Source of the DNA: Myxococcales bacterium
GTDB taxonomy: Bacteria > Myxococcota_A > Bradymonadia > REDH01
Reading direction: 5' to 3'
Assembly (NCBI GenBank): GCA_020633625.1
Contig: JACKDJ010000010.1
Location: 62,001 to 126,000, forward strand
Length of the DNA: 64,000 nucleotides
Under the pieces are notes generated by a model. That model was given only the letters and a program-made list of their open reading frames with translations. It was not told the DNA's origin and ran no database searches. Positions 1 through 11,400 of this stretch are shown piece by piece. Both the position numbers and the translations under genes were made by a program. Every line of letters starts with the position of its first letter. Positions within the stretch are counted from its first letter, which is position 1.

Positions 1-1311
1 ACGGCCTCGATTCGCCACGGGGGGCGGACGATCGGGGACATCGTCGAGGACTACATCGGCGTCACCGGCAAACGACTGTTCGTGATCTTCTCGCTCGCCG
101 CGCTCCTGCTCGTCGTCGGCGTGTTCACCGACATCGTCGCAAAGACGTTCGTCGCGCGCCCCGTCGTCGCCTGGACGTCGGCGCTCCTCGTGATCGTGTC
201 GGTGGCGTTCGGCGTCGCGACGAACCGATGGAAGATCCCGCTGGGCCCCGCGACCGTCGTCGGCCTCTTGGGCCTCGTCGCCTCTGTCGCGATCGGCTCG
301 ACGATCCCGCTCGAGTTCACGCACACGACGTGGGTGCTCGTCATCTCGGGGTACATCGCGGTGGCCGCCGTCGCGCCGGTTTGGGTGCTGCTGCAGCCGC
401 GCGACTACCTGAACAGCTTTCTCCTCTACGCGATGCTCGCCGCGGGCGTGGTCGGCCTCTTCGTCGCGCACCCGACCCTCGAGCTCGACGCCTTCACGGG
501 CTTCCAGAACGAGTCGCTGGGCTTCATCTTCCCAATCCTGTTCGTGACGGTGGCGTGCGGCGCGATCAGCGGCTTTCACAGCCTCGTCGCGAGCGGTACG
601 ACGTCGAAGCAGCTCGACCGCGAGACCGACGCGAAGTTCATCGGCTACGGCGGGATGCTGCTCGAGGGCGTCCTCGCGGTCCTCGCCCTCATCGCCGCGG
701 GCGTCCTCTCGCGCGACGCGCACGCCGCGCAGGTTGGCAACCCGATCGCCGTCTTCTCACACGGTGTCGGCGGGTTCATGTCGGCGATCGGCATCCCCGA
801 GTCCGCCGGCGTCACGTTCGTCGCGCTCTCGGTGTCGGCGTTCGCGCTGACGTCGCTCGACACATGTACGCGACTCGCGAGGCTGCTGCTCGCGGAGCTC
901 GTCACGCCCGGACACCAGAACAGCGGCGCCGCCGTCCCGTTGCTGGCCAACCGGTACCTCTCGACGGCGATCGTCGTGGCGCTCGGCGCGGGGCTGACGC
1001 TGTCGGGCAAGTTCACCGAGGCGTGGCCCGTGTTTGGTGCCGCGAATCAGCTCCTCGCCGCGCTCTCGCTGCTCTCGGTCGCCGTGTGGCTAAACCACAC
1101 GGGCGTCCGAAGTGGCTTCGTCGTCGTCCCGATGGTCTTCATGTTCGCGGTGACGCTCGGTGCCCTCGCGCAGCTCCTGTGGACCAACCTTCAGCGCGGG
1201 AACCCCGTGCTGACGACCCTCGCCGCGACGCTGCTCGGGCTCGCGATCGTGCTGATCGGTCTGGCGGCGAGGAGCCTCTCCCGGGCCGCGGCCGCTGCGG
1301 CTGCACGCTAG
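1..1311 (+). CDS. cstA: Carbon starvation protein A (CstA) family peptide/pyruvate transporter, 5' truncated by window edge
   Basis: The reading frame is open from base 1, so the N-terminal part lies outside the window; about 436 residues remain. The first visible residues, RHGGRTIGDIVEDYIG, resemble the conserved cytoplasmic stretch of CstA proteins. The rest is a series of long hydrophobic segments, as expected of a polytopic inner-membrane permease, with FGAANQLLAALSL close to the end, another familiar CstA segment. CstA family members import peptides or pyruvate during carbon limitation (family knowledge). It ends with an Ala-rich tail. It converges on the Ser/Thr kinase gene with only 18 bp between stops. 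Family assignment is firm; substrate is not determinable here. Confidence 0.88.
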   Translation, partial: TASIRHGGRTIGDIVEDYIGVTGKRLFVIFSLAALLLVVGVFTDIVAKTFVARPVVAWTSALLVIVSVAFGVATNRWKIPLGPATVVGLLGLVASVAIGSTIPLEFTHTTWVLVISGYIAVAAVAPVWVLLQPRDYLNSFLLYAMLAAGVVGLFVAHPTLELDAFTGFQNESLGFIFPILFVTVACGAISGFHSLVASGTTSKQLDRETDAKFIGYGGMLLEGVLAVLALIAAGVLSRDAHAAQVGNPIAVFSHGVGGFMSAIGIPESAGVTFVALSVSAFALTSLDTCTRLARLLLAELVTPGHQNSGAAVPLLANRYLSTAIVVALGAGLTLSGKFTEAWPVFGAANQLLAALSLLSVAVWLNHTGVRSGFVVVPMVFMFAVTLGALAQLLWTNLQRGNPVLTTLAATLLGLAIVLIGLAARSLSRAAAAAAAR

Positions 1312-1329
1312 CTGCTCGGCTCCGCGAGG

Positions 1330-2382
1330 CTACCCGCGCAGCCAGCGCTTGAGGGTCGCGATCGACGACTCCCGTGGCGCCGGCGGCGGCACGAACTCCG
1401 GACGCGGCTCGCTCGCGAGCGCCGGCTCTACGGCGGCGCGCAGCTCCCACGCCATCTCGGCGGCCGAGACGAAGCGCTGCTCGCGGTCCTTCTGTCCCGC
1501 GCGTGCGAATACCGCGGCGATGCGGTGCGAGTCGAGCGGCGCCGGGAGCGCCGGCAGCGGCGTCGTAAGGTGGTGCCGCGCCACGTCGCCGACGGTCGCC
1601 CCGTGGAACGTCTCGCGTCCGGTCAGCAGCTTGTGGAGCAGCATCGCGGCGCCGTAGATGTCGGCGCGACTGTCCAGGTTCATGGACCGGAGCTGCTCCG
1701 GGCTCATGTAGTTCGCCGTCCCCGCCGCCATGCCCGCCCGCGTCAGCGGCTTCACCTTTCGGCCGCCCACCTCGAGCATCTTTCCGAGCCCGAAGTCCAC
1801 GACGCGGACCCACGACTCGGTCAGGTCGGTCCAGACCGGATTGTCGATCGGCGGGATGCCGAGCACCTCGTGCAGGTCTCCGCTCGCGCTCATGTCGCCA
1901 AAGCAGCGGGCGGGCGGGACGATCAGCACGTTGTCAGGCTTCAGGTCACGGTGAAGGATGCCGAGCTGGTGCGCCTCTTCGAGCGACTCGAGCACCTGCG
2001 CCATCACCTGGGCCGCCTCTTCGACGCGGAGCGCCGTGCGCTGGCGGAGGATCCGCCCGAGCGACACGCCGCGCACCAGATCGAACACGATGTACGGCGT
2101 CGCGCGGTGGACGTCCGTGGCTGCCGCGTTTCCGGCCGTGTGAAACCGCGCCGTGTGCGGGTTCTGCAGCTCGGCGCAGATCGCCGCCTCGCGCTCGAAC
2201 CGCGCCACGAGGTCCGGGGTGTCGATCGCGTGGCCGCGCAGCACCTTCAGCGCGACCTCGCAGCCCGCCTGGAGGTCGAACGCGGCATAGACGTGACCGA
2301 AGCTCCCGCCGCCGATGCGCGCCAGAACCGAGTACCGGTCGGCGAAGCGGTAACCGATGGGGATGTCCTCGTCCGTACTCAT
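1330..2382 (-). CDS. Eukaryotic-type serine/threonine protein kinase
   Basis: 350 residues starting at ATG (MSTDEDIPIGYRFADRY). It is a single Hanks-type kinase domain with all the expected landmarks: glycine loop IGGGSFGHVY, catalytic Lys in VALKVL, catalytic loop HRDLKPDNVL, DFGLGK metal-binding motif, and the activation-segment end GTANYMSPEQL. There is an insert of about 25 residues between the catalytic loop and DFG. No transmembrane helix or C-terminal sensor domain is visible, only a Pro-rich tail, so it is probably a soluble cytoplasmic kinase. It lies 114 bp downstream of the giant lipoprotein gene on the same strand. Soluble kinases of this type are abundant in myxobacteria; the target is unknown. 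An in-frame extension of 19 residues upstream is possible but looks non-coding. Confidence 0.93.
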   Translation of the reverse strand: MSTDEDIPIGYRFADRYSVLARIGGGSFGHVYAAFDLQAGCEVALKVLRGHAIDTPDLVARFEREAAICAELQNPHTARFHTAGNAAATDVHRATPYIVFDLVRGVSLGRILRQRTALRVEEAAQVMAQVLESLEEAHQLGILHRDLKPDNVLIVPPARCFGDMSASGDLHEVLGIPPIDNPVWTDLTESWVRVVDFGLGKMLEVGGRKVKPLTRAGMAAGTANYMSPEQLRSMNLDSRADIYGAAMLLHKLLTGRETFHGATVGDVARHHLTTPLPALPAPLDSHRIAAVFARAGQKDREQRFVSAAEMAWELRAAVEPALASEPRPEFVPPPAPRESSIATLKRWLRG

Positions 2383-2496
2383 CGAGGCCTCCGAAGCTGC
2401 TGAACGGAGATACCGCGGCCGCTCGCCACCGCCAAGCACGGCGCGCGTCGCCCCCCGGCCGTGCGCGTCGCACGCTACGCCGCGCCCTGGCGACGG

Positions 2497-5400
2497 CTAC
2501 GGCGCGGTGCGGACCAGTCGGACGGTCGAGTTGCCGCCACCGGTGGCGTGTCCGTACGGGGTTCGCGCGGCGGTTCGCAGGCCGAGGACAGCGTTGTCAA
2601 ACCATCCGCCGCGCAGGATCCCGTAGTCTGCGGCCGCCGCGAAGTAGTCGACCACGGGCCCCGCCGGGTAGGTCGCAGCGCCGTCCCAGACCCACTCCGC
2701 TGCGTTGCCGTGCACGTCGTAGAGGCCGAAGTCGTTGGGGGCCTTGAGCCCCACCGGGTGGACCGACGAGTCCGCGTTGGCCCGATACCAGGCGACGGCA
2801 GGGAGGCACGTCGAGCTCCCCCCGCAGCTCCAAGGGAACTCCGGCGAGGTCGTCCCCGCGCGCGTGGCGTACTCCCACTCCGCTTCGATCGGCAGCCGGT
2901 AGCCGGTGCAGCCGAGCGAGAAGGTCAGTGAGGTGGGCGTGCATGTGAAGGTGCCTCGATACACGGACCCGGTACACGCCGCGCCCAGGTTGTAGCAGCT
3001 CGTCAGCCCCTCGGCCGTGGACGCCAGGTTCGCGATCGCCATCGCAGCGTCGCGCGTCAGCCACGTCGTCGGGCAGTCGAGGCACGTCGGGTCGAGCGAG
3101 TATCCGAGCAGCCGCTCGGCTTCGGCGTTCGTCAGCTCGTACTGGGACGCGTAGTAGCTGCGCGTCAGCGTGACGCGAACCTGACCCTCCCCGTCATAGC
3201 CCGTCTCGGACGGGTCCGCTCCCATCTCGAACGTGCCGGCGCCGATGCGGCTAAAGCCGGGGAGGGTGCAGACCCCACCGCTGCAGCTTCGGTACGCGCA
3301 GTCGTCGTCCACGGTGCAGCTTGACCCCGGCGGCAGGTTCACCTGCGCGGTGTAGAGCACGTCGCGCGCGACCCCGTCTTCGCCGGCTGCACCGGGCGTC
3401 GCGCCACTGCCCGCGGGTCCCCCGGCGCCCGCCGCGCCGACGGAGTAGGTGTTGGTGCTCAGCGTCGGCGCGCCGCCGGCCGACGTGACCGCGACGGCGA
3501 CGGAGCTTCCGCCGGCACCGCCGGCTCCCGCGCCTCCGCCGCCACCGGCGCTGCCCGCAGCGCCGGGCGCGCCGTCGGCGCCGGTTCCGTCGCTCGGGTA
3601 GGCGGCACCGCCCGCGCCGGCGCCCCCCCCGGCGCCTCCCAGCCCGCCGTCTCCGCCGTCTCCGCCGTCTCCGCCGCTCGCCGCGCGGATCGTGTTCTTT
3701 CGGAGCGTGAGCCCGGGCGTGTTCGACGCGAGCACGCCGAACGACCCGCCAGCGCCACCGCCTCCGCGGCCTCCTTGGCCGCCGCAGCCGCCACCGCCAC
3801 CGCCGCCGCCACCGCCGCCGCGCGGACGCTGGCACCACGACGGCGAGTCAGACGACCCACCCCCTCCACCGCCACCGCCGCCGCCACCACCGCCGGCGGT
3901 CCCGACGGCGCCGTCGGCTCCACCGCGCCCGCGCCAGTCGAGGCCGGCGCCGCTGCCGCTGATCACGCCGAAGGCCTGGCCGGGGACCACGGCGCCAGGA
4001 GCGCCCGCGTGCCCCGCGGTGCCTCCGCTGCCCCCGACGCCAGGCTCCGGTGGGGAGACGCAGAACAGGATCGCGGCGGTGGCGGCGAGCCCGCCGGCGC
4101 CTCCGGTTCCGCCGCGGCCGCCGTCTGTCGTCGAGTTGCCGGTGCCGCCGCCGACTCCGTTCGCTCCCTGGCTGCCCCCGGCGCCGCCGGCAGCCCCGGA
4201 CACGCTGCACGTAGAGCTGCCAGCGGCCCCAGCGCTTCCGCCGGCCGCGGCCGTCGCGGCGCCGCCGTTCCCGCCGCGTCCGCCAGGCGAGCCTCCGGCA
4301 CCCACCGCGCCCCCGGCGCCGTTCGCACCGTCGCCGGCTTCGATCACGTTGAACGCCACCTGCAGGTCGCCGGTCACGTTCACCGCGAGAAGGCCGACAG
4401 ACGAGGCCCTCGAGTCAGCGCCGGCGTCGCCCGCAGAGAGCAGGAAGCCCTCGACCGCCCCCGTGCCTGTATACCCGGCGACGATGAGCGCGCGAGGTGT
4501 CGGCGAAGCGACGGTCGTCACGTAGTCGGCCGGCGCGTGCGTCGTGAAGTCCGACGAGAACCCGCCATAGAGGCTCACCCCGTCGGCGAGGGTCAGCTCC
4601 TCGGCGTAGGTCCCACCGGTCACCCACACCTGTGTGCGACCGAGCGACGCCGTGGCGGCGATCCCTGTTTGGATGGCGAGGAAGGGCCGCGAGATGGAGC
4701 CGTTGCTCGCCGCGATGGCGCCCGCAGACACGAAGACCGCGGCGTCGATGTCGCCGTCGTAGCCGTCACCGTCGCAGTCCGCGTCGAGCTGGTCCGGCAC
4801 GTCGGGCGCCCCGGCCACGCAGCTCTCCGGCAGACGCCACCCGCGATCGGCGCCGGAGACGACGCTCGCCGCGCCGTCGGCCGAGACCGCGACGCGGTAG
4901 TACCGTCCGCGCCCATTCGTCGGCGCCGTCGCATCGAGGTACGTGCTCGACGACGCACCCGTGAGCGCCGTGAAGCTCGACGACGCGTCGCCGGCCGACC
5001 GCTGCCACGCCAGCGCGATCGCGCCGACGCCGCGCCAGCCGGTCGCAACCGACGGCGCGCTGGCGCCCGCCGTCGACGTCGCGACGAGCGAGTACGTGCG
5101 CGTCGCGCCGCTCGTCGACGTGGGTGTACCCACGCTCAGCGAGACCCCGGTGGTCAGCGTGCCGTCGGTCGCGCTCGCGGCGCCGACCGAGAGTGAGCCG
5201 GCCGCCGCCCCGGTGTCGGTGTGTGAAAGCGACGTGCCCTTGTCGAGGTCGGCCCCATCGACGGTGAGCGTGTAGCCGTCGACGCTTGCCGCGCTGCGGT
5301 AGCCGGTGTCGGGGGTCGACGCGGCGCCGGCTCCCGTCGAGTTCACCGCTACGACGGTGTATGTATGCGTCGTCCCCGGCGGCGCCGTGGCCGCCGCCCA

Positions 5401-8400
5401 GGTGACCTCGACCCGGTCCGTGAGCGTCCCCTGCGTCGCGGTCACCGCGCCGAGCACCGGCACGCCGCCCGCGGCGGCGCCCGTGTCGCGGTAGGTGGTG
5501 CCGGTGACCGCCGTCGCGATCGTCGCGCCGTCGCGCAACACGCGGTAGCTCTCCGCGCCGGGCGTCGCGGTCCAGGCGACGTCGACGTACTGTTTGTTTG
5601 CACCGTCCGTCGCCGACACGCCGGTCGGGGCCGACGGCAGCGTCAGGACCGTCACCGAGCCTCCAAACGCGGTGCCGGCGGCGTTCGTCGCGTACGCGGC
5701 GACGAAGTACGTCGTGCCCGGCGCGAGCGCCGCCACCGGGGCAGAGAACGGCCCGGTCCCCGACGGCGCGCCAGCCGAGACACAAGTGTCTGCGAGCCCC
5801 GGCGCCGCGTGGGTCGCGTAGCAGAATCCTCGCTCCGTCGCGGCCGGGGAGCCGAGCGAGGTCAGGCTGCCGTTCAGCGTCGCGCCGGTCGCCGACACGC
5901 TCGTCGCCGCGCTCGTCGCGACCCCCGGAACGGCCGCGTTCCGGTAGCCCGAGTCCCAGCCCGAGACCGCCGCCGTAGCGCCGGTCGCCGTCAGCGCGCA
6001 TCGGTAGTACCGCACCTGACCACCCGCCGGTGCCGCCGTGTCGTCATAGGTCTGCGTGGTCGCTCCCGGGATCGACGTCCAGCCGCTCGGCTCATCGGCG
6101 CTCGACCGCTGCCAGTCGTAGACCAGCGTGCCGGTGCCGCGGCGTCCGGTCACGTTGCCAGACGCCGCGCCAACGCCGGCCGCGTTCACGGCCCGCAGCT
6201 TGTATGTGACGGAGGCGCCCGGCGAGGTGCTCGTCCCCGACAGGCTCAGAGAGACAAACGACGGCGACGTCCCATCCGACGCGACCGCTGACCCCGGCAC
6301 GATCGAACCCGCGGGCGCCGTTGTGTCCGAGTACGTCGTCGCGAGGCCGATCGCCGTCCAGCCCGCAGCGCCGATCTGGAGCTCGTAGCGCGTGATCGGC
6401 GACCCCGCGCGGAAGCCGGTGTCGCTCGTCGAGTCGCCGCTCGTACCCGACGTGTTTGCGGCGCGCACCCGGTACGTATGGCTCGGCCCGGTCGGCACGG
6501 ACGGCGCGCTCCAAGCCAGAGTGACCGCTGTGGCCGACGTCCCGTCCGACGCGGTGAGGCCAAACCCCGTCGCTGTCGGCACGCCACCCGCCGTCGCCGT
6601 CGTGTCGGTGAACGGTGTCGCGGCGTCGCTGGAGAGCAGCGCGCCGTCGCGCCACACCTCGTAGCGCGTCGCACCCGCCGCGGCAGACCACGTCACCGTC
6701 ACGCCCGTCGCCGAGGTGCCGTCAGTGGCGACGACGTTCGTCGGGGCTGCGGGAACCGTGGTGAATGTGACCGGGGCGCCATACGCGGTCCCGGCGGTGT
6801 TCGTCGCAAACACGACAGCGCTGTATGCGGTGCCCGGCGAGAGCCCGGCCACGGTGACAGTGAACGGAGCCTCTGTCGGCTCCGTCGCCGCCGTCGTGCA
6901 GATCGCGCCGGAGTCGAGGGTGGGTGTGCCGACCCCGACGCACGCCCCCATGACCGTCGCGGGCGGGCCCCCGAGCGAGTCGAACGCGCCGCTGACCGCT
7001 GCGCTGGTCGTCGTGACCGAAGCGACCCCCGTCGTTCGGAGCGCAGGCAGCGCGGAGCGGAAGCCCGTGTCTGTCGTCGAGTAGACCGTGGCGACCGCGC
7101 CGTCGGCAGAGACGCGGCAGCGGTACCACCGCAGGTCGCCGGTGCTCGGCGCCGTCGCGTCTGTCCCCGCTGCCGCCGTCTGGCCCGAGAGCGACGCCCA
7201 CGGGCCGGTGTCGGCGGCCGCGCGCTCCCACTGGTACTGCAGGTCACCGACGCGCCGCCTGCCCGGATCTGCGGACGCACTCGGCGTGCCGACGCCGGCG
7301 GAGTTCACGGCGCGCACGCGGTAGTTCCGGGTCGTCCCGTCGCTCCCGCTGGCGCCGCTGAGCGTGAGCGTGACCGTCGCCCCGGTGCCGTCAGACGCCG
7401 CCGCGGTACCGCCGTTGACCGTGCCGGCGGGCGCCGCGTAGTCCGAGTAGCTCAGGACGTTCCCGACCGACGTCCACGCTCCGCTGTCGATCTTGAGCTC
7501 GTAGGCGGTGATCGGGAGCGCGGCGCGGAAGCCGGAGTCCGAGGCAGATGGCGCGCTGTCGCCGGCGGCGTTGCGCGCGACGACGGCGTAGGTGTGCGAC
7601 GCGCCGTAGGCCGGCGACGGAGCCGACCATGTGACCGCCACGCGGTCGCTGTACGTCGCGTCCGAAGCCGAGACCGTCAGCCCGGAAGATCCCGGCACCC
7701 CGGGCTCGCCGGCCGTCGTGTCCTCGAATGTCGTTCCCGCGACCGACGCGAGCTCGGCGCCGTCGCGGAACACCGCGTAGGTCGTAGCACCCTGCGCGGC
7801 ACTCCAGCTCAGCGACACAGCCGTCGTCGATGTCCCGTCCGAGGCGACGAACGTCGCGGGCGCCGCGGGGACGGTGGTGAAGACGACGTTGCCGCCGTAC
7901 GCCGTCCCCGAGGAGTTCGTCGCGAACGCGCGGACGTTGAGCCGCTCACCCGGCGCGAGGCCGTCGAGCACGTGCGAGAACTCGCCCGTCGCGGCCAGCG
8001 CGCCGAGGTCTACGCACTCCGCCGCCTCGACGGTCGGGTTCGCGGTCGCTCCCCAGCAGAAGCCGTGGGCGGTGGGGGCCGGCGCTCCCAGGCTCGTCGC
8101 CGTGCCGACGAGGCGCCCCTCGGTGTCCGTGATCGACACGACGTTACCCGTCTCGATGCCCGGCAGCCCGGCGTTCCGGAAGCCGGCGTCGCTCGCGGTC
8201 ACGACGTCGGCCGCGCCATCTGCCGAGATGCGGCAGCGGTACCACCGCGGCTCGCCGCTCTCGGGGGCCGTCGCGTCCTGGTACGCGCGAGTCGTGCCTC
8301 CGGCCAGCTCGGCGTAGCTGCCATCCTCGGCGGTCGCGACCTCCCAGACGTAGCCGCGCTCACCGACGCCGCGGTAGCCGGTCGCCTCTTCGGACGCCGC

Positions 8401-11400
8401 GCTTGCGCCCGCCGCGTTCACCGCGCGGATCGCGTAGGTGACGCTCGCCCCGACGTTTACGGCGTCGCCCGCGATCTCGAGCGCGACGAACGACGACGAG
8501 GTCCCGTCGCCGGCGACGGCCGTCCCGCCGACGAGCGCGCCGCGAGGCGCCGTGACGTCGCGATACTCCACCGCCGAGCCGTCGCCACCCATGTCGAGCC
8601 ACAACGAACCCCCGACCGACAGCTCGTAGCTCGTCACGGCGGCAGCCGCTCGGAAGCCCGTGTCCGTGCCAGACGGCGCGCTCTCGCCGGCCGAGTTCGT
8701 CGCGATGACCGCGTACTCCGCCGTCTCGCCAGGCGCGGCCAGCGCCGGCGCCCAACGAAGGACGACGGCGTCGACGTCGGTGCCGGCCGACGCCGTGAGC
8801 CGCACGCCAGACACGTCGGGCACCGGTGGCGCCGGCGCGTCGGCGTCGATCCACATCGTGCCATCCGTCACGCCGAGCTCGTCCCAAACATCGCTCCCGA
8901 CCACGCGACGAACGACGCGGTACTCCAGCGCTCCAACGGCGGCGCGCCACGACACGACCACCTCGCCGTCGCTCGCCCCGTCGTCGGCGACCAGCTCCGT
9001 CGGCGCGGCCGGCACCGAGACGAACACGACCTCGTCCGAGTACGCCGTCCCGCGCTCGCTCGTCGCGAACGCGCGGGCGAAGTAGGTCGTGCCGGGAGCC
9101 AGGCCGTCGAGCTCGACCTCGACGGGTCCGAGCGTCACGATGGGACCCAGGTCCACACACGGCGACACGCCGTCGTCGGGTGCGGGGCCGGGAAGGTCAG
9201 ACCAACAGACGCCGTGCGCCGTGGCCGGTGGGCCGCCAGCGCGCAGCACCGTCAGCGTGGCCGTCGCGCTGCTCTCGGACGTCGCGCTCGGCGCCGCGAG
9301 CTCGACAGCCGGGAGCGCCGTCGCAAACCCGCGGTCCGGCTCCGTGATCAGCGGAGCGGCTCCGGGCGCCGACACGATCGCTCGGTACCACCGGCCCTCG
9401 CCGTCCGGCGGCGGAGACGAGTCCACGGCGACAAGGCCCGTTGCGCCGGCGAGCGTCGCGTAGGCGCCGTCCTCGTCGCCGGCAGACCGCTCCCAGGTGG
9501 CTGCGGGCTCGCCCACACCCCGGTAGCCGGAAGCGGGCGCGGAGGCCGCGCCGGCGACGTCGTCGGCGAGCGCGCGGACGACGACCGAGACGCGCGCGCC
9601 GGGCGCCGTGACGATGCCGGTCAGCGACAGCGCGACCGCGCTCCCCGTCCCGTCTGACGCGTCGGCGACGGCCGCGACAACGCTGCCTTGCGGCGCGTCA
9701 TCGACCCGGAGCTCGGCGGAGTCGCCGGCCGACTGCCAGTCGCCGCCGTCGATCGCGACCTCGTACGCGGTGACCGAGGCGGGCGCCCGTGACCCGGTCG
9801 CGGGCGTCGAGAACTCGCTGGGCCCGGCCGGATACGCGGCCCGGACAGCGTACGAGTGTGGCGGCGCGGCCGAAGGAGCTGGCGGGCTCCACGTCACGAC
9901 CACGGCGTCGGGGTCGGTTCCGGCCGTCGCGGCGACGTCACCCGGCGCCTCGAGCGTGTCTGCACCGCTGGCGCCGAAGTCGTCGAACGCGGCGGCGACC
10001 TCCGTCGTTACCCACTCGCCGTCGCGGAAGAGCTCGTAGCCGGTCGCCCCTTCGACGCCGATCCAGGTGAGACCGACGTGATCGCCAAACACGGCGTCGG
10101 TCGCGACAAGCTCGGTCGGTACCGGGCGCGTGGTCTCGAAGCGGGCGACGTTGCCATAGAGCGTGTTGCCGCCGGCGACGATCCACGCGCGCACGTCATA
10201 GCGCCGCCCGGGCAGCAGCGTCGCCACGCCGCTCGAGAACGTCGTCGCCGTGACCGTCGTGCTCGTCGTGACGCAGTCGCTGGCCTCTCGCGTCGGCAGC
10301 CCCGTCGCCGACCAGCAGAAGCCGACGGCGGTAGCCAGCGCCGGCACCGTGACGACCCGGCCGTTGAGCGTCGCCGAAGTCGCGGTGACGTCGTTGGCGT
10401 CGCCGGTCGTCACCTCGAGCGCGGGGCACGGCGTGTCTCCGTCGCAGACGGTCGCGTCGGTGCCGGAGCAGACGTACTGGTCGAGCAGGCACGCGCCGCA
10501 CAGCGTCCCGACGGCGGGGTCGAGGGCGCTGCACCCGCCACACGCGTTGGTGACGTCCTCGTCGATCTGCTCGTCGCAGTCGTTGTCGTCGCCGTCGCAC
10601 GCCTCTGCGGCCGCCGGGTAGATGTCGCCACGTGCGTCATCGCAGTCGGTCGCGTCGAGGACCGTGTCCGGGGGCGGCGAGCAGTCGACGACCGGGGTGG
10701 CCGTCGCATCGCCGAAGCCGTCGTGGTCGCCGTCCGGGTACCACGGCAGGTACGCGACCTCCTCATCGATCTCGTCGTCGCAGTCGTTGTTTGCCCCGTC
10801 GCAAAGCTCGGGCGCGCCCGGATAGGTGAAGCGCTCTCCGTCGTCGCAGTCGGTCGCGTCGTCGACATACCCCTCCGGGGGCTCGCACCCCTCGACGCCA
10901 TCTCCGGCGGCGTCGCCGAAGCCGTCGTGATCGACGTCGGGGTAGAATGTCCGAAGGGCGCCCGAGTCGGCGCCGACGCACGTCGTTGCCTCGGGCCCGT
11001 CGCAGGCCGCCAAGCCAGAACCGCACAGGCCGCACGGCGCTCCGGGCGCGACGTCCAGCGCCGCCGCGCCGCCGCATGCGTTCACGGCAGGGTCCAGGGC
11101 GCAGACCGGACTCCCGTCTCCGTCGCACTGCCAGACCGCCCCGGCCCCACACACGGCGCCGAGCGGGGCAGGGAGCGCTCCGCAGGTCCCGCACGCGTTC
11201 AGCGCGGTCGCGCCGACGCAGGTGACCGAGTTCGGCGAGCTGCAGACACGGAACCCATCGCCACAAGGACCACACGCCTCGCCCGGCTCCTCGGCCAGGA
11301 AGCGCTCACCGCCGCAGGCGTTCCGGGGCTCGTCGGGGCACACGAGCTCGTCGAGCCCGTCGCACGCCCAGAAGCGATCGCCCTCGCAGCTCTCGCCGGG

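Noticed and set aside
2497..3260. Reading the C-terminal domain of the giant lipoprotein as an active formylglycine-generating enzyme.
   Set aside because: The fold motifs are present, but no catalytic Cys pair is visible and the terminal motif is altered, so only the fold is claimed.
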